The notes: generated by a model not told the origin, from the sequence alone. A stretch of DNA of 64,000 bases from Novosphingobium sp. PhB165 (GCF_004341845.1 NZ_SLVB01000004.1:523280-587279); one strand, 5' to 3'. Numbered from the stretch's first letter, positions 54,961 to 63,529 are shown. Numbers and translations: made by a program.

Positions 54961-55959
54961 CTAGAGATACGACCCTGCGACTTGGTTCGCTGGATTGATC
55001 AAGCGCATCCCGGCTGATTTAATCCCGGCCTCCATCGCTGCCGCCACCTCCATCGCTGCCGCCACCTCCATCGCTGCCGCCACCTCCATCGCTGCCGCCA
55101 CCTCCATCGCTGCCGCCACCTCCATCGCTGCCGCCACCTCCATCGCTGCCGCCCCGCCACCTCCATCGCTGCCGCCACCTCCATCGCTGCCGCCACCTCC
55201 ATCGCTGCCGCCACCTCCATCGCTGCCGCCACCTCCATCGCTGCCGCCGCCTCCATCGCCGCCGCCGCCGGCATCACCGCCGCGGCCGGCATCACCGCCG
55301 CCGCGGCCGGCATCACCGCCGCGGCCGGCATCACCGCCGCCGCCGGCATCACCGCCGCCGCCGGCATCACCGCCGCCGCCGGCATCACCGCCGCCGCCGG
55401 CATCATCGCCGCCGTCATCTGTGCTGCCGCCATTATCGGGGTTACCGCCGTTGTCGGGGTTGGTTCCGTCATCCGGGGAGGTGCCGTCATTGGTCATGCC
55501 GCTGTCGTCGGGGGTGCTACCTTCGTCGGCGCTGCCGCTGCCGTCGACCGCAGCGGGCTCATCGCTAGTCCCAGGGTCATTGTTGAGACCAGGATCATCG
55601 CTTTTTCCAGGATCGTCACTGCTGTCGACGTCATTGGTCGTACCGGGATCGTCCTCGGTTCTGGCTTGGTTGTCGCCGTGCTGGTAATCGCTGGTTATCT
55701 CGGTGCCATCAATATCGATGGACGAGCCGCGCTCGGCATACTCGGAAATCAGTTCGGCGGTGGTCCATGCTTCACCGTTTCGACCGCGTTCTGTGGTTGA
55801 CCCGTCGGTGTTAACGTCGACTGTATGCCACTCGCCATTATCCTCTCGATCAATAACGGTGACTCGACCATCCGGTTGAGTGATCTCGATTTCGGTAGCG
55901 CGGGCTGCACCCGAAAGAAGAAGAAAAACAAGGCCCCATACTTGCTTTGATTTGCGCAT
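54961..55959 (-). CDS. Secreted Gly/Asp-rich repeat protein with frameshifted repeat array
   Basis: A 332-residue protein. The signal peptide is about residues 1-18 (KQVWGLVFLLLSGAARA). A folded-looking part (ITQPDGRVTVIDREDNGEWH) is followed by an acidic, Asp/Gly/Pro-rich region, GGGGDA repeats and GGGGSD repeats. At about residue 268 the array changes to AAMEVA repeats. This is the same 18-base DNA unit read in another frame: five extra bases near 55152-55158 shift it. Without them the protein would end GGSDGGRD at 55019 (311 residues). The start has GGAGGG seven bases upstream. Function unknown; an adhesin or surface filler is possible. Confidence 0.7.
   Translation of the reverse strand: MRKSKQVWGLVFLLLSGAARATEIEITQPDGRVTVIDREDNGEWHTVDVNTDGSTTERGRNGEAWTTAELISEYAERGSSIDIDGTEITSDYQHGDNQARTEDDPGTTNDVDSSDDPGKSDDPGLNNDPGTSDEPAAVDGSGSADEGSTPDDSGMTNDGTSPDDGTNPDNGGNPDNGGSTDDGGDDAGGGGDAGGGGDAGGGGDAGGGGDAGRGGDAGRGGGDAGRGGDAGGGGDGGGGSDGGGGSDGGGGSDGGGGSDGGGGSDGGGGAAAMEVAAAMEVAAAMEVAAAMEVAAAMEVAAAMEVAAAMEAGIKSAGMRLINPANQVAGSYL
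55031..55254. repeat. 18-bp coding tandem repeat, array 1
   Basis: About 12 units of CCATCGCTGCCGCCACCT on the plus strand, nearly identical, interrupted once by an extra CCGCC near 55152-55158. It encodes GGSDGG in the ancestral frame and AAMEVA in the shifted frame on the minus strand. All three frames are open, so a slip changes the protein without ending it. Confidence 0.9.
55255..55412. repeat. 18-bp coding tandem repeat, array 2
   Basis: About eight units of GCCGCCGCCGGCATCACC on the plus strand, with changes to GCGGCC in some. On the minus strand it encodes GGGGDA or GRGGDA. It is next to array 1 inside the same gene and in frame. Confidence 0.85.
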
Positions 55960-56099
55960 CGGAATGCCCTCCACACAAGTGGAAACGGCGCCCCGTGAGT
56001 TCTATGATATAGTAATGCGTTCTTTGTTTCTACTGGAAGATGGAGTTTCTCAAGCACACTTTGTGCGGTGAATGCAGTCGCAACTTTCTTGAAGCAAAG

Positions 56100-56485
56100 T
56101 CAGCGTAACGGCCGTACGTCTCCGGCCAGATGTGCCTTGGGAGTAGGTTGGCGGCGGATAACCCCTCCGCCGTGGTCGCATCGCAAAGGCGAGAGCCGGG
56201 CTACGCGCTTTTGAATGAAGCGCCTATATTCCGGGAGGGTGCCGAGCTTTCCGCTATAGAACCAGGCAATCACGAAGCCGGAGATCGCGAAAAACAAGTC
56301 GACAAACAACCGGAACGATCCGAGGTCGCCCAAGACCTGTTGTGCATGTCCGAGCAAAATCGCGAGAAATGCAGAACAACAATGTCGATTGACGCAACAA
56401 ACCGCAGAAAATCGATGTGCAGTAGCTCTTCCGAGCTATCGCGCAATCTTCCAAACAAGAGCACCCCCGTCATGCCCAAAGGCAA
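56100..56485 (-). pseudogene. Acyltransferase-3 family fragment
   Basis: Two minus-strand frames join into one N-terminal piece of an acyltransferase-3 membrane protein. The first reads HIDFLRFVASIDIVVLHFSR, the second from near 56360 reads GSFRLFVDLFFAISGFVIAW and RRFIQKRVARLSPL. The order and spacing match the family, in which a conserved His and the phrase VDLFFxxSGF occur. After ARLSPL the similarity ends. So a one- or two-base shift and loss of about 250 residues have broken the gene. Confidence 0.7.
56151..56188. repeat. 38-bp direct repeat, right copy
   Basis: Matches 54878-54915. It lies inside the 3' part of the acyltransferase remnant, at the point where similarity to that family ends. 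Confidence 0.6.
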
Positions 56486-56580
56486 TCCTAGCCCCCCCTT
56501 AGACTTTGGATTAAACCAACGTTAATCGCGGAGGGGCGTGCCAAAGGCTTTGGTAGGCAGGAGATAATGTGCGGCGGCGC

Positions 56581-56850
56581 CTAGGCTACGAGCCGAAGGA
56601 TAAGCGGCGATAAGCCCTCGATGTGCCATTTCACCGCGACTATTGCCGCAGCCGAGCATGCGACGTTGGTGGCGAACCTCAATCGGTTTGCCTTATTGCC
56701 GCGTTCGGTGGCGCCCAGTTCGATCAGTGCCGCGACGATGGCAAATGTTGCGATCTGCCATCGCGTTTCCACGTAACGAAATGAGGCACGACGAAGGGCC
56801 CCGCACAAAGCGAGGGCCATTGTCGACGTGATGATGGCCAATAGCCGCAC
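56581..56850 (-). CDS. Hypothetical small membrane protein or fragment
   Basis: An 89-residue frame with two or three hydrophobic stretches (LLAIITSTMALALCGAL, QIATFAIVAALIELGA, ATNVACSAAAIVAVKW). FRYVETRWQ is reminiscent of the C-terminal end of acyltransferase-3 proteins, whose N-terminal remnant lies nearby, but order and strand would need rearrangement. No ribosome site is clear. Weakly supported. Confidence 0.3.
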   Translation of the reverse strand: MRLLAIITSTMALALCGALRRASFRYVETRWQIATFAIVAALIELGATERGNKANRLRFATNVACSAAAIVAVKWHIEGLSPLILRLVA

Positions 56851-57090
56851 CGCCGCCGCTTATCCTCCCGATTCCGATGCTACAAGACCATCTTTTGCAG
56901 GGTGTCCCGGAAGCGAACAGTCCAAGAGATAACCATGCATCGTCACTGCGTCAGCGAACGAATATTGTGCGCCGCAGCGTTTCGAAACCTTCCATTAACA
57001 CTGAATTTGTCGGATATACGTGCCCGCGTTGATCGCTTTTGCAGAAAACTGCGTCGGGGTGATTTGAGCGTGTCTCTAGGGGGTGACGGC

Positions 57091-57264
57091 ATGCAGATTC
57101 TACCACAGGCAGTGCGCTGCCTATTCAATCGACACGAGCCGAACCGCCGAGATGCGAAATGGGATGGTTCCGGGCACTTTCGCGGCAAGTGTGCAGGCTG
57201 CGGCGCCGATATCAAGCGGCTGCGCAAAGGCGTATGGCGAAAAGGTTGGGCTGATCTAAGCTGA
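57091..57264 (+). CDS. 57-aa CxxC protein, copy 2
   Basis: Starts MQILPQAVRCLFNRHEPNRR and ends KCAGCGADIKRLRKGVWRK plus GWADLS. It is the paralog of the gene at 51984, same length, opposite strand. Shared residues include PQAVRCL, NRHEP, DAKWD, SGH and IKRLRKGVWR. The start has AGGGGGTGA upstream. The two copies point away from each other on either side of about 5 kb of accessory DNA. Confidence 0.65.
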   Translation: MQILPQAVRCLFNRHEPNRRDAKWDGSGHFRGKCAGCGADIKRLRKGVWRKGWADLS

Positions 57265-57318
57265 CTCTGTGGACAATCGCCCCAGGCATAATGGTGTCTC
57301 CCGATCCGTGAGGACCTC

Positions 57319-57744
57319 ATGACTGACATAGAACGCCTGCGCATGGCCTCCGTGGATGATGTGGAGCGCGCCCTCAAGAATGCCTCGTTTGGTTCGTGGC
57401 CAATTGACGATGCCGCGCTGCTCGAATTCTCCAACCTCATGCTCGGCACGATGCCCGGGCAGACGGCCGGAGACGGCATAATGTGGCCAGGGCTGCGGCG
57501 CCCGACGCAATGCCGGCGGGCTCGGCGGACTGCTTATATAGGGTCGGGCGCGACGGTTCGTTTGAGCCATGGCTGGTCGGTCCGGTCGACAACCAGCGGT
57601 CTTTCCCATGTCCTCAGCAGCGAGAACGCCTGGTCCGGTGTGCCAGTGGACCAGCGGGCCCAATCCTCCGGCGTGAGGATAGCCGGCATCCGGTCATGCA
57701 CATCGGCCATCTGCTCGCTGCCCGGCACCATGACCATGGAGTAG
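57319..57744 (+). CDS. Hypothetical protein, probably truncated or fused out of frame
   Basis: The start has GAGG seven bases upstream and reads MTDIERLRMASVDDVERALK, then SFGSWPIDDAALLEFSNLML. After about residue 55 (near 57480) the frame enters DNA that is antisense to the SRAP remnant and the sequence loses its protein-like character. I think the first 50 codons are real and the rest is accidental. Confidence 0.35.
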   Translation: MTDIERLRMASVDDVERALKNASFGSWPIDDAALLEFSNLMLGTMPGQTAGDGIMWPGLRRPTQCRRARRTAYIGSGATVRLSHGWSVRSTTSGLSHVLSSENAWSGVPVDQRAQSSGVRIAGIRSCTSAICSLPGTMTME

Positions 57745-58158
57745 GCGTCGCCCCATTCATCGGTGGGCTACCAGATCTCTGCGACGGCAACGAGGTCCTC
57801 GCCAGGCAGCGAATACCAAGTGCGCGTCATCCGGCCCGCTGCGCTCTGGGCTTGGGCCGATGCGCTGACAGGAATCAGGCAGGATCGGTCTCGGAAGCTC
57901 TCGCGCCACACCGGATTGCCTCGAAGCTTGTCGTCGCGCGCGTTGTTCGTCGCACCCGGCTTCAGGGGCTTGCCGGTCTTCTTGCTCACCGCGCGCCGGG
58001 GGAAGCCCCACGTCATCGTGGGGACCGCTCCGTCAGCGATCACGAGTCCGGTGTATTTCGGATAGACCTTGGCGGCAAAGTCCACGCCGTTGCTGGGGAC
58101 GGCGGAGAACAACTTGGCGATCTCGGCGCCGGCCTTCCTGTTGATAAAGGTTGCAAAT
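57534..58158 (-). pseudogene. SRAP (YedK/HMCES-like) gene, decayed
   Basis: SRAP proteins cross-link abasic sites in single-stranded DNA through the Cys after the initiator Met. The remnant has three lesions. The start is ATT instead of ATG (ICNLY at 58158). A frame change follows within ten codons (KAGAEIAKLFS is in another frame). A TAG interrupts AVAEIW and PTDEWGDAYSMVMV at about 57765. The middle (YTGLVIADGAVPTMTWGFP, NNARDDKL, CLIPVSA) and the tail (VHDRMPAILTPEDWARW) are clear SRAP signatures. It is probably not functional. Confidence 0.8.
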
Positions 58159-58219
58159 GCGAGGTCTGCCGGTCGACGAAGCTACGCGAGTTCCGCGAGG
58201 ATCCTATGCTTGATGGCAC

Positions 58220-58701
58220 TCACTCACCACCGTCTGGTTGTGTCGTGCGATATTTCTTCCAGTTGGCCTCGTCGGCGGCGTTGGTGATCGTTACACCATC
58301 AGGCGCCGTATACGGGAAGCGGCTAGGACCAGTCGAGGGGACCTTTGATGCAACGGCACCGGCCGATTTGAGCGTGCGGGCAGTTACCTCTGGCGGCACT
58401 GACTTGCTTGCGTGATTACCATAACAGCGGCCCATTGCTGCCGAGAAATCAGCACTCTCCAGTGCTACAACTGTGCTGTCGGCGACGAAGAACGGCTTGA
58501 AACCGGTGTATGTGCCGAAGCTGCTTTTTCCTTTCGCCTCGCCGGCGAAAACCGAACGATCGGCTGGACAGACATCATGTTGCGAAATTGCGCCGCATCG
58601 GGATCCAGCATACTGTAGCACACCATATCCTTCGCGGGGGCGTAAGGATCCGCAAAATCACACCCTGAAAGCGGCAGGCCCAGCTGCACAAGCACATGCA
58701 C
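58220..58701 (-). pseudogene. Frameshifted lipoprotein-like gene
   Basis: Two minus-strand frames form one protein. The first reads LVQLGLPLSGC (lipobox-like) then DPDAAQFRNMMSVQPIVRF; the second reads FAGEAKGKSSFGTYTGFKPF and on to the C-terminus NWKKYRTTQPDGGE at 58220. The phrase DPxxAQFRN followed by GExxxKxSFGxYTGFKxF is a pattern I know from small secreted hypothetical proteins. A frame change near 58540-58580 separates the two. Identity of the family is moderate. Confidence 0.5.
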
Positions 58702-59261
58702 TGTTGCAGTGAGTGGATACCGTAAGGCGGGTGGGCTCGGCCGCTCGCGCCGTCACTGGCTACCGGTTTTGGCGCTTCGTCGTCTTTGCATCTCGCGGGT
58801 CGCTTTCCATTGCAGCTCTTATCGAACAGGCAATCTTGTTGCCGTGTTTGGATCCCGGCGGTTTTTGCGTCAGTTTCCGCGAAAGTTATGAGGCAAAGTC
58901 GGGCTGCCCCGCGCGCCGGCGCGCGGCCGGGCTCTATCTCGCTTGCGCTCGACCGAGCCGCCTCACGGCGTCTCGTCCCTTCGGGTGACGATCCCTTGCA
59001 GGGGGCGGGGCCTGCGGTCCCGCAAGCAGACATCGCGCGTGTGCGCGATGGCGCCTGATTGGCCTTCCGGCCTGGCGGGGTGGGCGTCGCTCATCCTCTA
59101 GGCCCGCCGCGGCGCGGTGCAAGGCGAGCAGGCTCGCCTCCTCCATTCCATTCCGGCCCTGCGGGTGCACCGCGCCTCGATCGGCGTGCCTGCCGGATCG
59201 CTCCTGCCGCCCACCCCGCCGTCCGGCGGCCAATGCGCGGTTAGAAAAGGAGTGAAGGACA
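58702..59261. other. 560-base leader before the parB-like gene
   Basis: GC-rich and without a supported gene. Such long leader regions are usual before these ParB-like genes. It contains several inverted repeats (for example GCGCGCCGGCGCGC at about 58909-58922 and TCGCGCGTGTGCGCGA at about 59034-59049). The ribosome site of the next gene is AAAAGGAG near 59245. Confidence 0.4.
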
Positions 59262-61064
59262 ATGGAACTGAAGCACATCGAGCTTGGCCGTCTGTCGGTC
59301 TCCGAGCTCAACATGCGGGGCACCCGCAAGGCCTGCGATATCGCCAATATCCTGCCCTCGGTTCGGGCACGGGGCGTGCTGGTGCCGCTCATCGTTCGCG
59401 AACTGGCGGGTGGTGCTGCCGGTTTAAGCGGCGAAGGTGAGGGCGGCGATCACGCTCCCGCCTATGAAATCCTTGCAGGCAAGCGGCGCTATCATGCGGC
59501 GCTGACCTTGGCCGAGGAAGGGGACGGCATTGAGGACCTGCCCTGCGCGGTACTGGAACCCGGCGACGATGCAGCCGCGCTCGAAGCCTCCCTGATCGAG
59601 AACATTGCCCGGCTCGATCCCGACGAGATGACCCGCTGCGAGACGTTCGTGCGCCTCATGCGGGAAGGGCGGTCGGTCGAGGACGTGGCCTACACCTTCG
59701 GGCTGACCGCCTTGCAGGTGAAGCGCACGCTGGCGCTGGGTAACCTGATCCCGCGCCTGCGCAATCTCTACCGCTCGGAGAAGATTGATCCCGTGTCCCT
59801 TCGCCATCTCACCATGGCATCGAGGTCCCGGCAGCGCGAATGGCTGGCCCTGTTCGATACCCCCGGCGCCTATACGCCCACCGGTTTTGCGCTCAAGGCA
59901 TGGCTGTTCGGAGGGGCATCGATCCCGACCTCTTCGGCCCTGTTCGATGTCGAGGCCTACGCAGGCGAGATCGTCGCGGACCTGTTCGGCGCCGAGCGTT
60001 ACTTCGCCTCCTCCGAGGCTTTCTGGGCAGCGCAGATGGAAGCGGTCGAGGCCAGGGCGGCGGATCTGCGCGAACATGGCTGGCCCGAGGTCGTGGTGAT
60101 GCCGCGCGGCGAGTCTTTCCATTCATGGGAGTACGAGCACGTCGCCAAATCGAAAGGCGGCAGGGTCTATATCGCTATCGGCCATCGCGGCGATGTGACG
60201 ATCCACGAAGGCTATCTCACCGTCAAGGAAGCGCGGCGGCTGGAACGCGGCGAAGCAATCGAGCACGCCGTTCGCCCCGAGGTATCGAATACGGTCAATG
60301 GTTACATCGACCTGCATCGCCATGCGGCAGTGCGGGCGAGGCTGGCGGGCGATCCCGGCCTGTCGCTCCGGGTCATGGCCGCGCATGCGATTGCCGGTTC
60401 GCCGCTCTGGCATGTGCGGATCGAGGATCAGCGTGCGCCGAACGATGCGGTGGCAGAAAGCGTCGAGGGCTGCGTTTCCGAAGCGGCATTCGATACCGGG
60501 CGGCGGCAGGTTCTTGCTCTGCTGGGATTGAATGGGGAGACGCCGACCGTCACCGGCAGCGATCCGGATGGCGGCGATATTTGCGGTCTGCTCCTGCGTC
60601 TGATTGCGCTCAGTGACGAGCAGGTGATGGCCGTTCTGGCTGTCGTCATGGGCGAAACGCTGGCGGTCGGAACCAGTCTTGTCGACCTGCTCGGGCGGCA
60701 TATGGGCGTCGACATGGCGGCCGTCTGGCAGGCGGACGATGCCTTGCTCGATAGTATCCGCGACCGCGAGGTTATGGGGCTGCTGCTGACCGAAGTGGCG
60801 GGTGAAACGGTCGCCGCCGAGAATGCGAAAGCTGCCACCAAGGTCCAGCGCGCAATCATCCGGGACTGCCTTGCGGGCGACCACGGACGGGCGAAAGTCG
60901 AGGGCTGGGTACCGCGATGGATGGCGTTTCCGGCCACGGCTTACACTGCGCGCGGAGGTGTCGGCAGTGCCGAGCGGTCGCAGCGCATTGCCATGCTGCT
61001 GGCGGTGGAAGCTACGAGCAAGGGCGACGGCGATCAACCCCACAACCTGCCGCACGCGGCCTGA
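59262..61064 (+). CDS. ParB/RepB/Spo0J family protein, large ICE/plasmid type
   Basis: A 600-residue protein. The N-terminal ParB nuclease-like domain is about residues 1-110, with ILAGKRRYHAAL near residue 70 and SLIENIARLDPDEM near residue 110. A ParB-type HTH follows (SVEDVAYTFGLTALQVKRTL, near residues 135-154). The remaining 430 residues are specific to a group of large ParB-like proteins found on plasmids and integrative elements in alphaproteobacteria. Role could be partition or regulation; no parA is in the window. Start ATG 59262 has AAAAGGAG. Confidence 0.85.
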   Translation: MELKHIELGRLSVSELNMRGTRKACDIANILPSVRARGVLVPLIVRELAGGAAGLSGEGEGGDHAPAYEILAGKRRYHAALTLAEEGDGIEDLPCAVLEPGDDAAALEASLIENIARLDPDEMTRCETFVRLMREGRSVEDVAYTFGLTALQVKRTLALGNLIPRLRNLYRSEKIDPVSLRHLTMASRSRQREWLALFDTPGAYTPTGFALKAWLFGGASIPTSSALFDVEAYAGEIVADLFGAERYFASSEAFWAAQMEAVEARAADLREHGWPEVVVMPRGESFHSWEYEHVAKSKGGRVYIAIGHRGDVTIHEGYLTVKEARRLERGEAIEHAVRPEVSNTVNGYIDLHRHAAVRARLAGDPGLSLRVMAAHAIAGSPLWHVRIEDQRAPNDAVAESVEGCVSEAAFDTGRRQVLALLGLNGETPTVTGSDPDGGDICGLLLRLIALSDEQVMAVLAVVMGETLAVGTSLVDLLGRHMGVDMAAVWQADDALLDSIRDREVMGLLLTEVAGETVAAENAKAATKVQRAIIRDCLAGDHGRAKVEGWVPRWMAFPATAYTARGGVGSAERSQRIAMLLAVEATSKGDGDQPHNLPHAA

Positions 61065-61116
61065 CCCGGAAGCCCGGCTGCGCGCAGTGGGGCCGGGATT
61101 TCCCTCCAAGGGAGAT

Positions 61117-61362
61117 ATGAAAATGGAACAGAAATCCGATCAAGCCTCCAATCCAGAGGGGCTGGCACGCATCGAAGCAGCACTGGCCGAACTGCCGCAA
61201 ATGCAGCGGCAAATCTTCCTCGCCCGATGCGTCTATCACATGGAAATGCGCGAAATCGCTCGCCAGACGGGGCTCTCCGAACGTCGGGTCCATATATACA
61301 TGGGGCGCGCCATCAATGCCCTCGTACGAAGCGTTATCCGACATGACCAGGGGGATGTCTGA
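61117..61362 (+). CDS. Sigma-70 region 4-like protein
   Basis: An 81-residue protein. ALAELPQMQRQIFLARCVYHMEMREIARQTGLSERRVHIYMGRAI is a clear sigma-70 region 4 helix-turn-helix, as in ECF sigma factors, but there is no region 2, so it cannot be a complete sigma factor. It follows the ParB-like gene by about 50 bases with AAGGGAG before the start. It probably is a small DNA-binding regulator of the element. Confidence 0.78.
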   Translation: MKMEQKSDQASNPEGLARIEAALAELPQMQRQIFLARCVYHMEMREIARQTGLSERRVHIYMGRAINALVRSVIRHDQGDV

Positions 61363-61538
61363 GCATCCCATGGCAACGCGTTTGGCCGGTCCTTCGGGAT
61401 CGGCCAAGCCGTTTTCGTATCCCGGTTCATGGGCCCGGCATGGGTTGAACGCCCCATGGCTGCCACCCGCGCTAAAGAACCCGGTAGCCTACAAATTGTT
61501 TGCTTGCCCTTGAGCAAGGACACAGCGAGAATCCCTTG

Positions 61539-62471
61539 ATGCGTATGGACATAGACCATCTGCCTTCGATCCAGCAGCAGGAGCTGGCGCGAGCGACGCA
61601 AATTCTGATGGAGGAATTCTCCGTCGCGACTTCGCGCGCCACGCAGCCGTGGAAGCGGAACGGCAAGGTCCAGAAGATCATTCTGTTCGGCAGCTATGCA
61701 CGCGGCGACTGGGTCGACGAGCCCGAAAACGGCTACCAATCCGACTACGATCTGCTCATCATTGTCAGCCACGAGCGTCTCACCGATATCGCCGAATTCT
61801 GGTACGTTGCCGAGGACAAGATCCTTCGTGATCCGGCCATCGGCCGTCAGGTGAACATCATCGTTCACACGCTGGATGACGTGAACAGGGGGCTTACTCG
61901 CGGCGAGTATTTCTGGGTCGATATCGCACGGGACGGCATCGCACTTTACGAACTGGCCGGTGTCGCGCTCGCCCAGCCGCAGCCGCTTACGAAGGCTGAC
62001 GCTTTCGAAATGGCCTCAAAATACTTGGCCGAAAAATTGCCTGACATCGATGTCTGGCTAGAGACGGCGGCCACGCAATTGGCACGGAATGACGATCCGC
62101 TTAGATATCGACGACATGCCGCATTCAACCTTCATCAGGCGGCAGAAACGGCCTATATCTGCTACCTCTTGGTTCGCAGCCAGTATGTGCCGCGCTCCCA
62201 CAACCTGAAGTTCCTGCGGTCTTTGGCCGAGGATAAGAAACCGGCCCTGATCGAAGCCTGGCCTCGCGCCACCAAGCTGGATCGCCGCCGGTTCGAGCTT
62301 GCAAAGCGTGCCTACGTTGAGGCTCGGTATTCCTCATCTTACGAAATCAGTATCGAGGACTTGCAGGCGATCCGTGCGGCGGTTTGCAAGCTGCGCGATA
62401 CGGTGGAAGCTGCGTCGCTGCAGTGGATCGAGAGCCTGCGTCCGGCTGCCGAGAGGCTATCCCGGCAGTAG
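61539..62471 (+). CDS. Nucleotidyltransferase-HEPN fusion protein
   Basis: A 310-residue two-domain protein. The N-terminal minimal nucleotidyltransferase has FGSYARGDWVDEP and SDYDLLIIVS (the GS-x10-DxD motif, near residues 50-80). The C-terminal HEPN domain (about residues 150-300) shows YRRHAAFNLHQAAETAYICY and VPRSHNLKFLRSL. Separate MNT and HEPN pairs form toxin-antitoxin systems in which the MNT antitoxin AMPylates the HEPN RNase; this fused form is common on mobile elements. The typical RX4-6H of active HEPN RNases is not clear here. Start could also be 61545. Confidence 0.82.
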   Translation: MRMDIDHLPSIQQQELARATQILMEEFSVATSRATQPWKRNGKVQKIILFGSYARGDWVDEPENGYQSDYDLLIIVSHERLTDIAEFWYVAEDKILRDPAIGRQVNIIVHTLDDVNRGLTRGEYFWVDIARDGIALYELAGVALAQPQPLTKADAFEMASKYLAEKLPDIDVWLETAATQLARNDDPLRYRRHAAFNLHQAAETAYICYLLVRSQYVPRSHNLKFLRSLAEDKKPALIEAWPRATKLDRRRFELAKRAYVEARYSSSYEISIEDLQAIRAAVCKLRDTVEAASLQWIESLRPAAERLSRQ

Positions 62472-62614
62472 CCTCGCGCAGGCTGATTGGGGGCGGTGCA
62501 GACGGCCTCCAGTATCCCGATATCCAGCGTCATTTTCAGCACGTCGTCACCATCGATGGCTTTCTTGGGCGGAGAGGTTTCTGCGTCGTTTGCGAGCGTA
62601 ATGCAGCCGAATTT

Positions 62615-62860
62615 TCAGCCCGGATCGATCGCTTCATCGAGGCCGTAGCGCACGAATTTGACCATCGCGGCGCCTTCGCTCGCGATGGCAAATCGGCAGC
62701 CCGGACGTCCCGGAATCCCGTATTCCCTCACCAGCGTGCCGTCTGAAAACCCGAGCGAAAAACCCTTGGCTTGTGCCGGCGCGAGAACGTCGAGCATGAC
62801 CTCTATATCGCCCGTCAATCGCAGGCGATGATTCATCTTGGCGTCGATCCGCGGGCCCAT
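62615..62860 (-). CDS. Small hypothetical protein
   Basis: An 81-residue frame: MGPRIDAKMNHRLRLTGDIE, then VLAPAQAKGFSLGFSDGTLV and PGRPGCRFAIASEGAAMVKF. GAGGG lies about nine bases upstream. The pattern of short beta strands could be a PilZ-like or other small beta-barrel, but no motif is present. It is the only credible frame in 62472-63187; the 327 bases from 62861 to 63187 show no other gene. Confidence 0.4.
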   Translation of the reverse strand: MGPRIDAKMNHRLRLTGDIEVMLDVLAPAQAKGFSLGFSDGTLVREYGIPGRPGCRFAIASEGAAMVKFVRYGLDEAIDPG

Positions 62861-63187
62861 GAAATGTTCCGCCCTCGCAGCTCATGCTTTGCTGAAGGAT
62901 GCGGTAAGTGGAGAACAAACGCGGGAGGGCAGCGCGGTTTCGGTTAGGTCGCGTAAGGCAAGATAAAGCTATGGCACCCCATTTGCCATAACTCTTTGTC
63001 TGCACATCTATTTTTTAGCTCTCGGTTGGCACTGAGGCGAAATTGACAGTGCCGTTCCCGAGCCAGACCGAGGTTTTGTGCGGGCGAGGACGGCACTCTG
63101 CTCTCCCGGCTGACGTCTGGTGGCACCTAAACCGCATTACGGGCTTCATCGCCGGCATTTCCATCCTCCGGCTGCTGTACCGATAGG

Positions 63188-63469
63188 ATGGACGCATCAG
63201 TCGGGCCTCTCCCTCCCTCCCTCCCGAGTGCCCTGGAATTGCCCGGAATGGTGGCAGGCATGACCCCGGAATCCGCACCGCATCAAGCGGCGCAGGAGCG
63301 TTTGGATGCCGATTTCGGCAGTGCGCGCGCGGACGCTGTGCTCTCGTCACTGGAGCCGGCTCAGCTCACCAGCATCAATCCGCAAGAATGCGTGGCTGAG
63401 GCGTCCGCCCGCGTCGTTAAAATCATGAAGTTCAGACGTGGTTTCGAGAGGCGAAATTTGGTTGTCTAG
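63188..63469 (+). CDS. Small hypothetical protein
   Basis: A 93-residue frame, MDASVGPLPPSLPSALELPG at the start and LEPAQLTSINPQECVAEASA near the end. It has no recognisable domain. A CCCT tandem (63211-63226) codes for the PPSLPS part. Coding status is uncertain. Confidence 0.35.
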   Translation: MDASVGPLPPSLPSALELPGMVAGMTPESAPHQAAQERLDADFGSARADAVLSSLEPAQLTSINPQECVAEASARVVKIMKFRRGFERRNLVV

Positions 63470-63529
63470 ACGGCGTGGATAAATTGGTTTCTCGATGACG
63501 GCTGTTTCGAACTGAGCTAGCGCGCAGTT

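Noticed and set aside
55031..55412. Regular repeats that could suggest a CRISPR array
   Set aside because: The units are contiguous 18-base coding repeats without unique spacers, and no cas genes are near.
54995..55687. Long plus-strand frame encoding Ser/Pro/Ala repeats opposite the Gly-rich protein
   Set aside because: It is the complement of the same tandem repeats; no signal peptide or ribosome site, and the minus-strand gene has both.
57483..58415. A 310-codon plus-strand frame
   Set aside because: It lies opposite the SRAP remnant, whose motifs are clear on the minus strand despite the lesions.
63015..63350. A 111-codon minus-strand frame
   Set aside because: Low-complexity N-terminal part and no recognisable domain; overlaps another weak frame on the plus strand.
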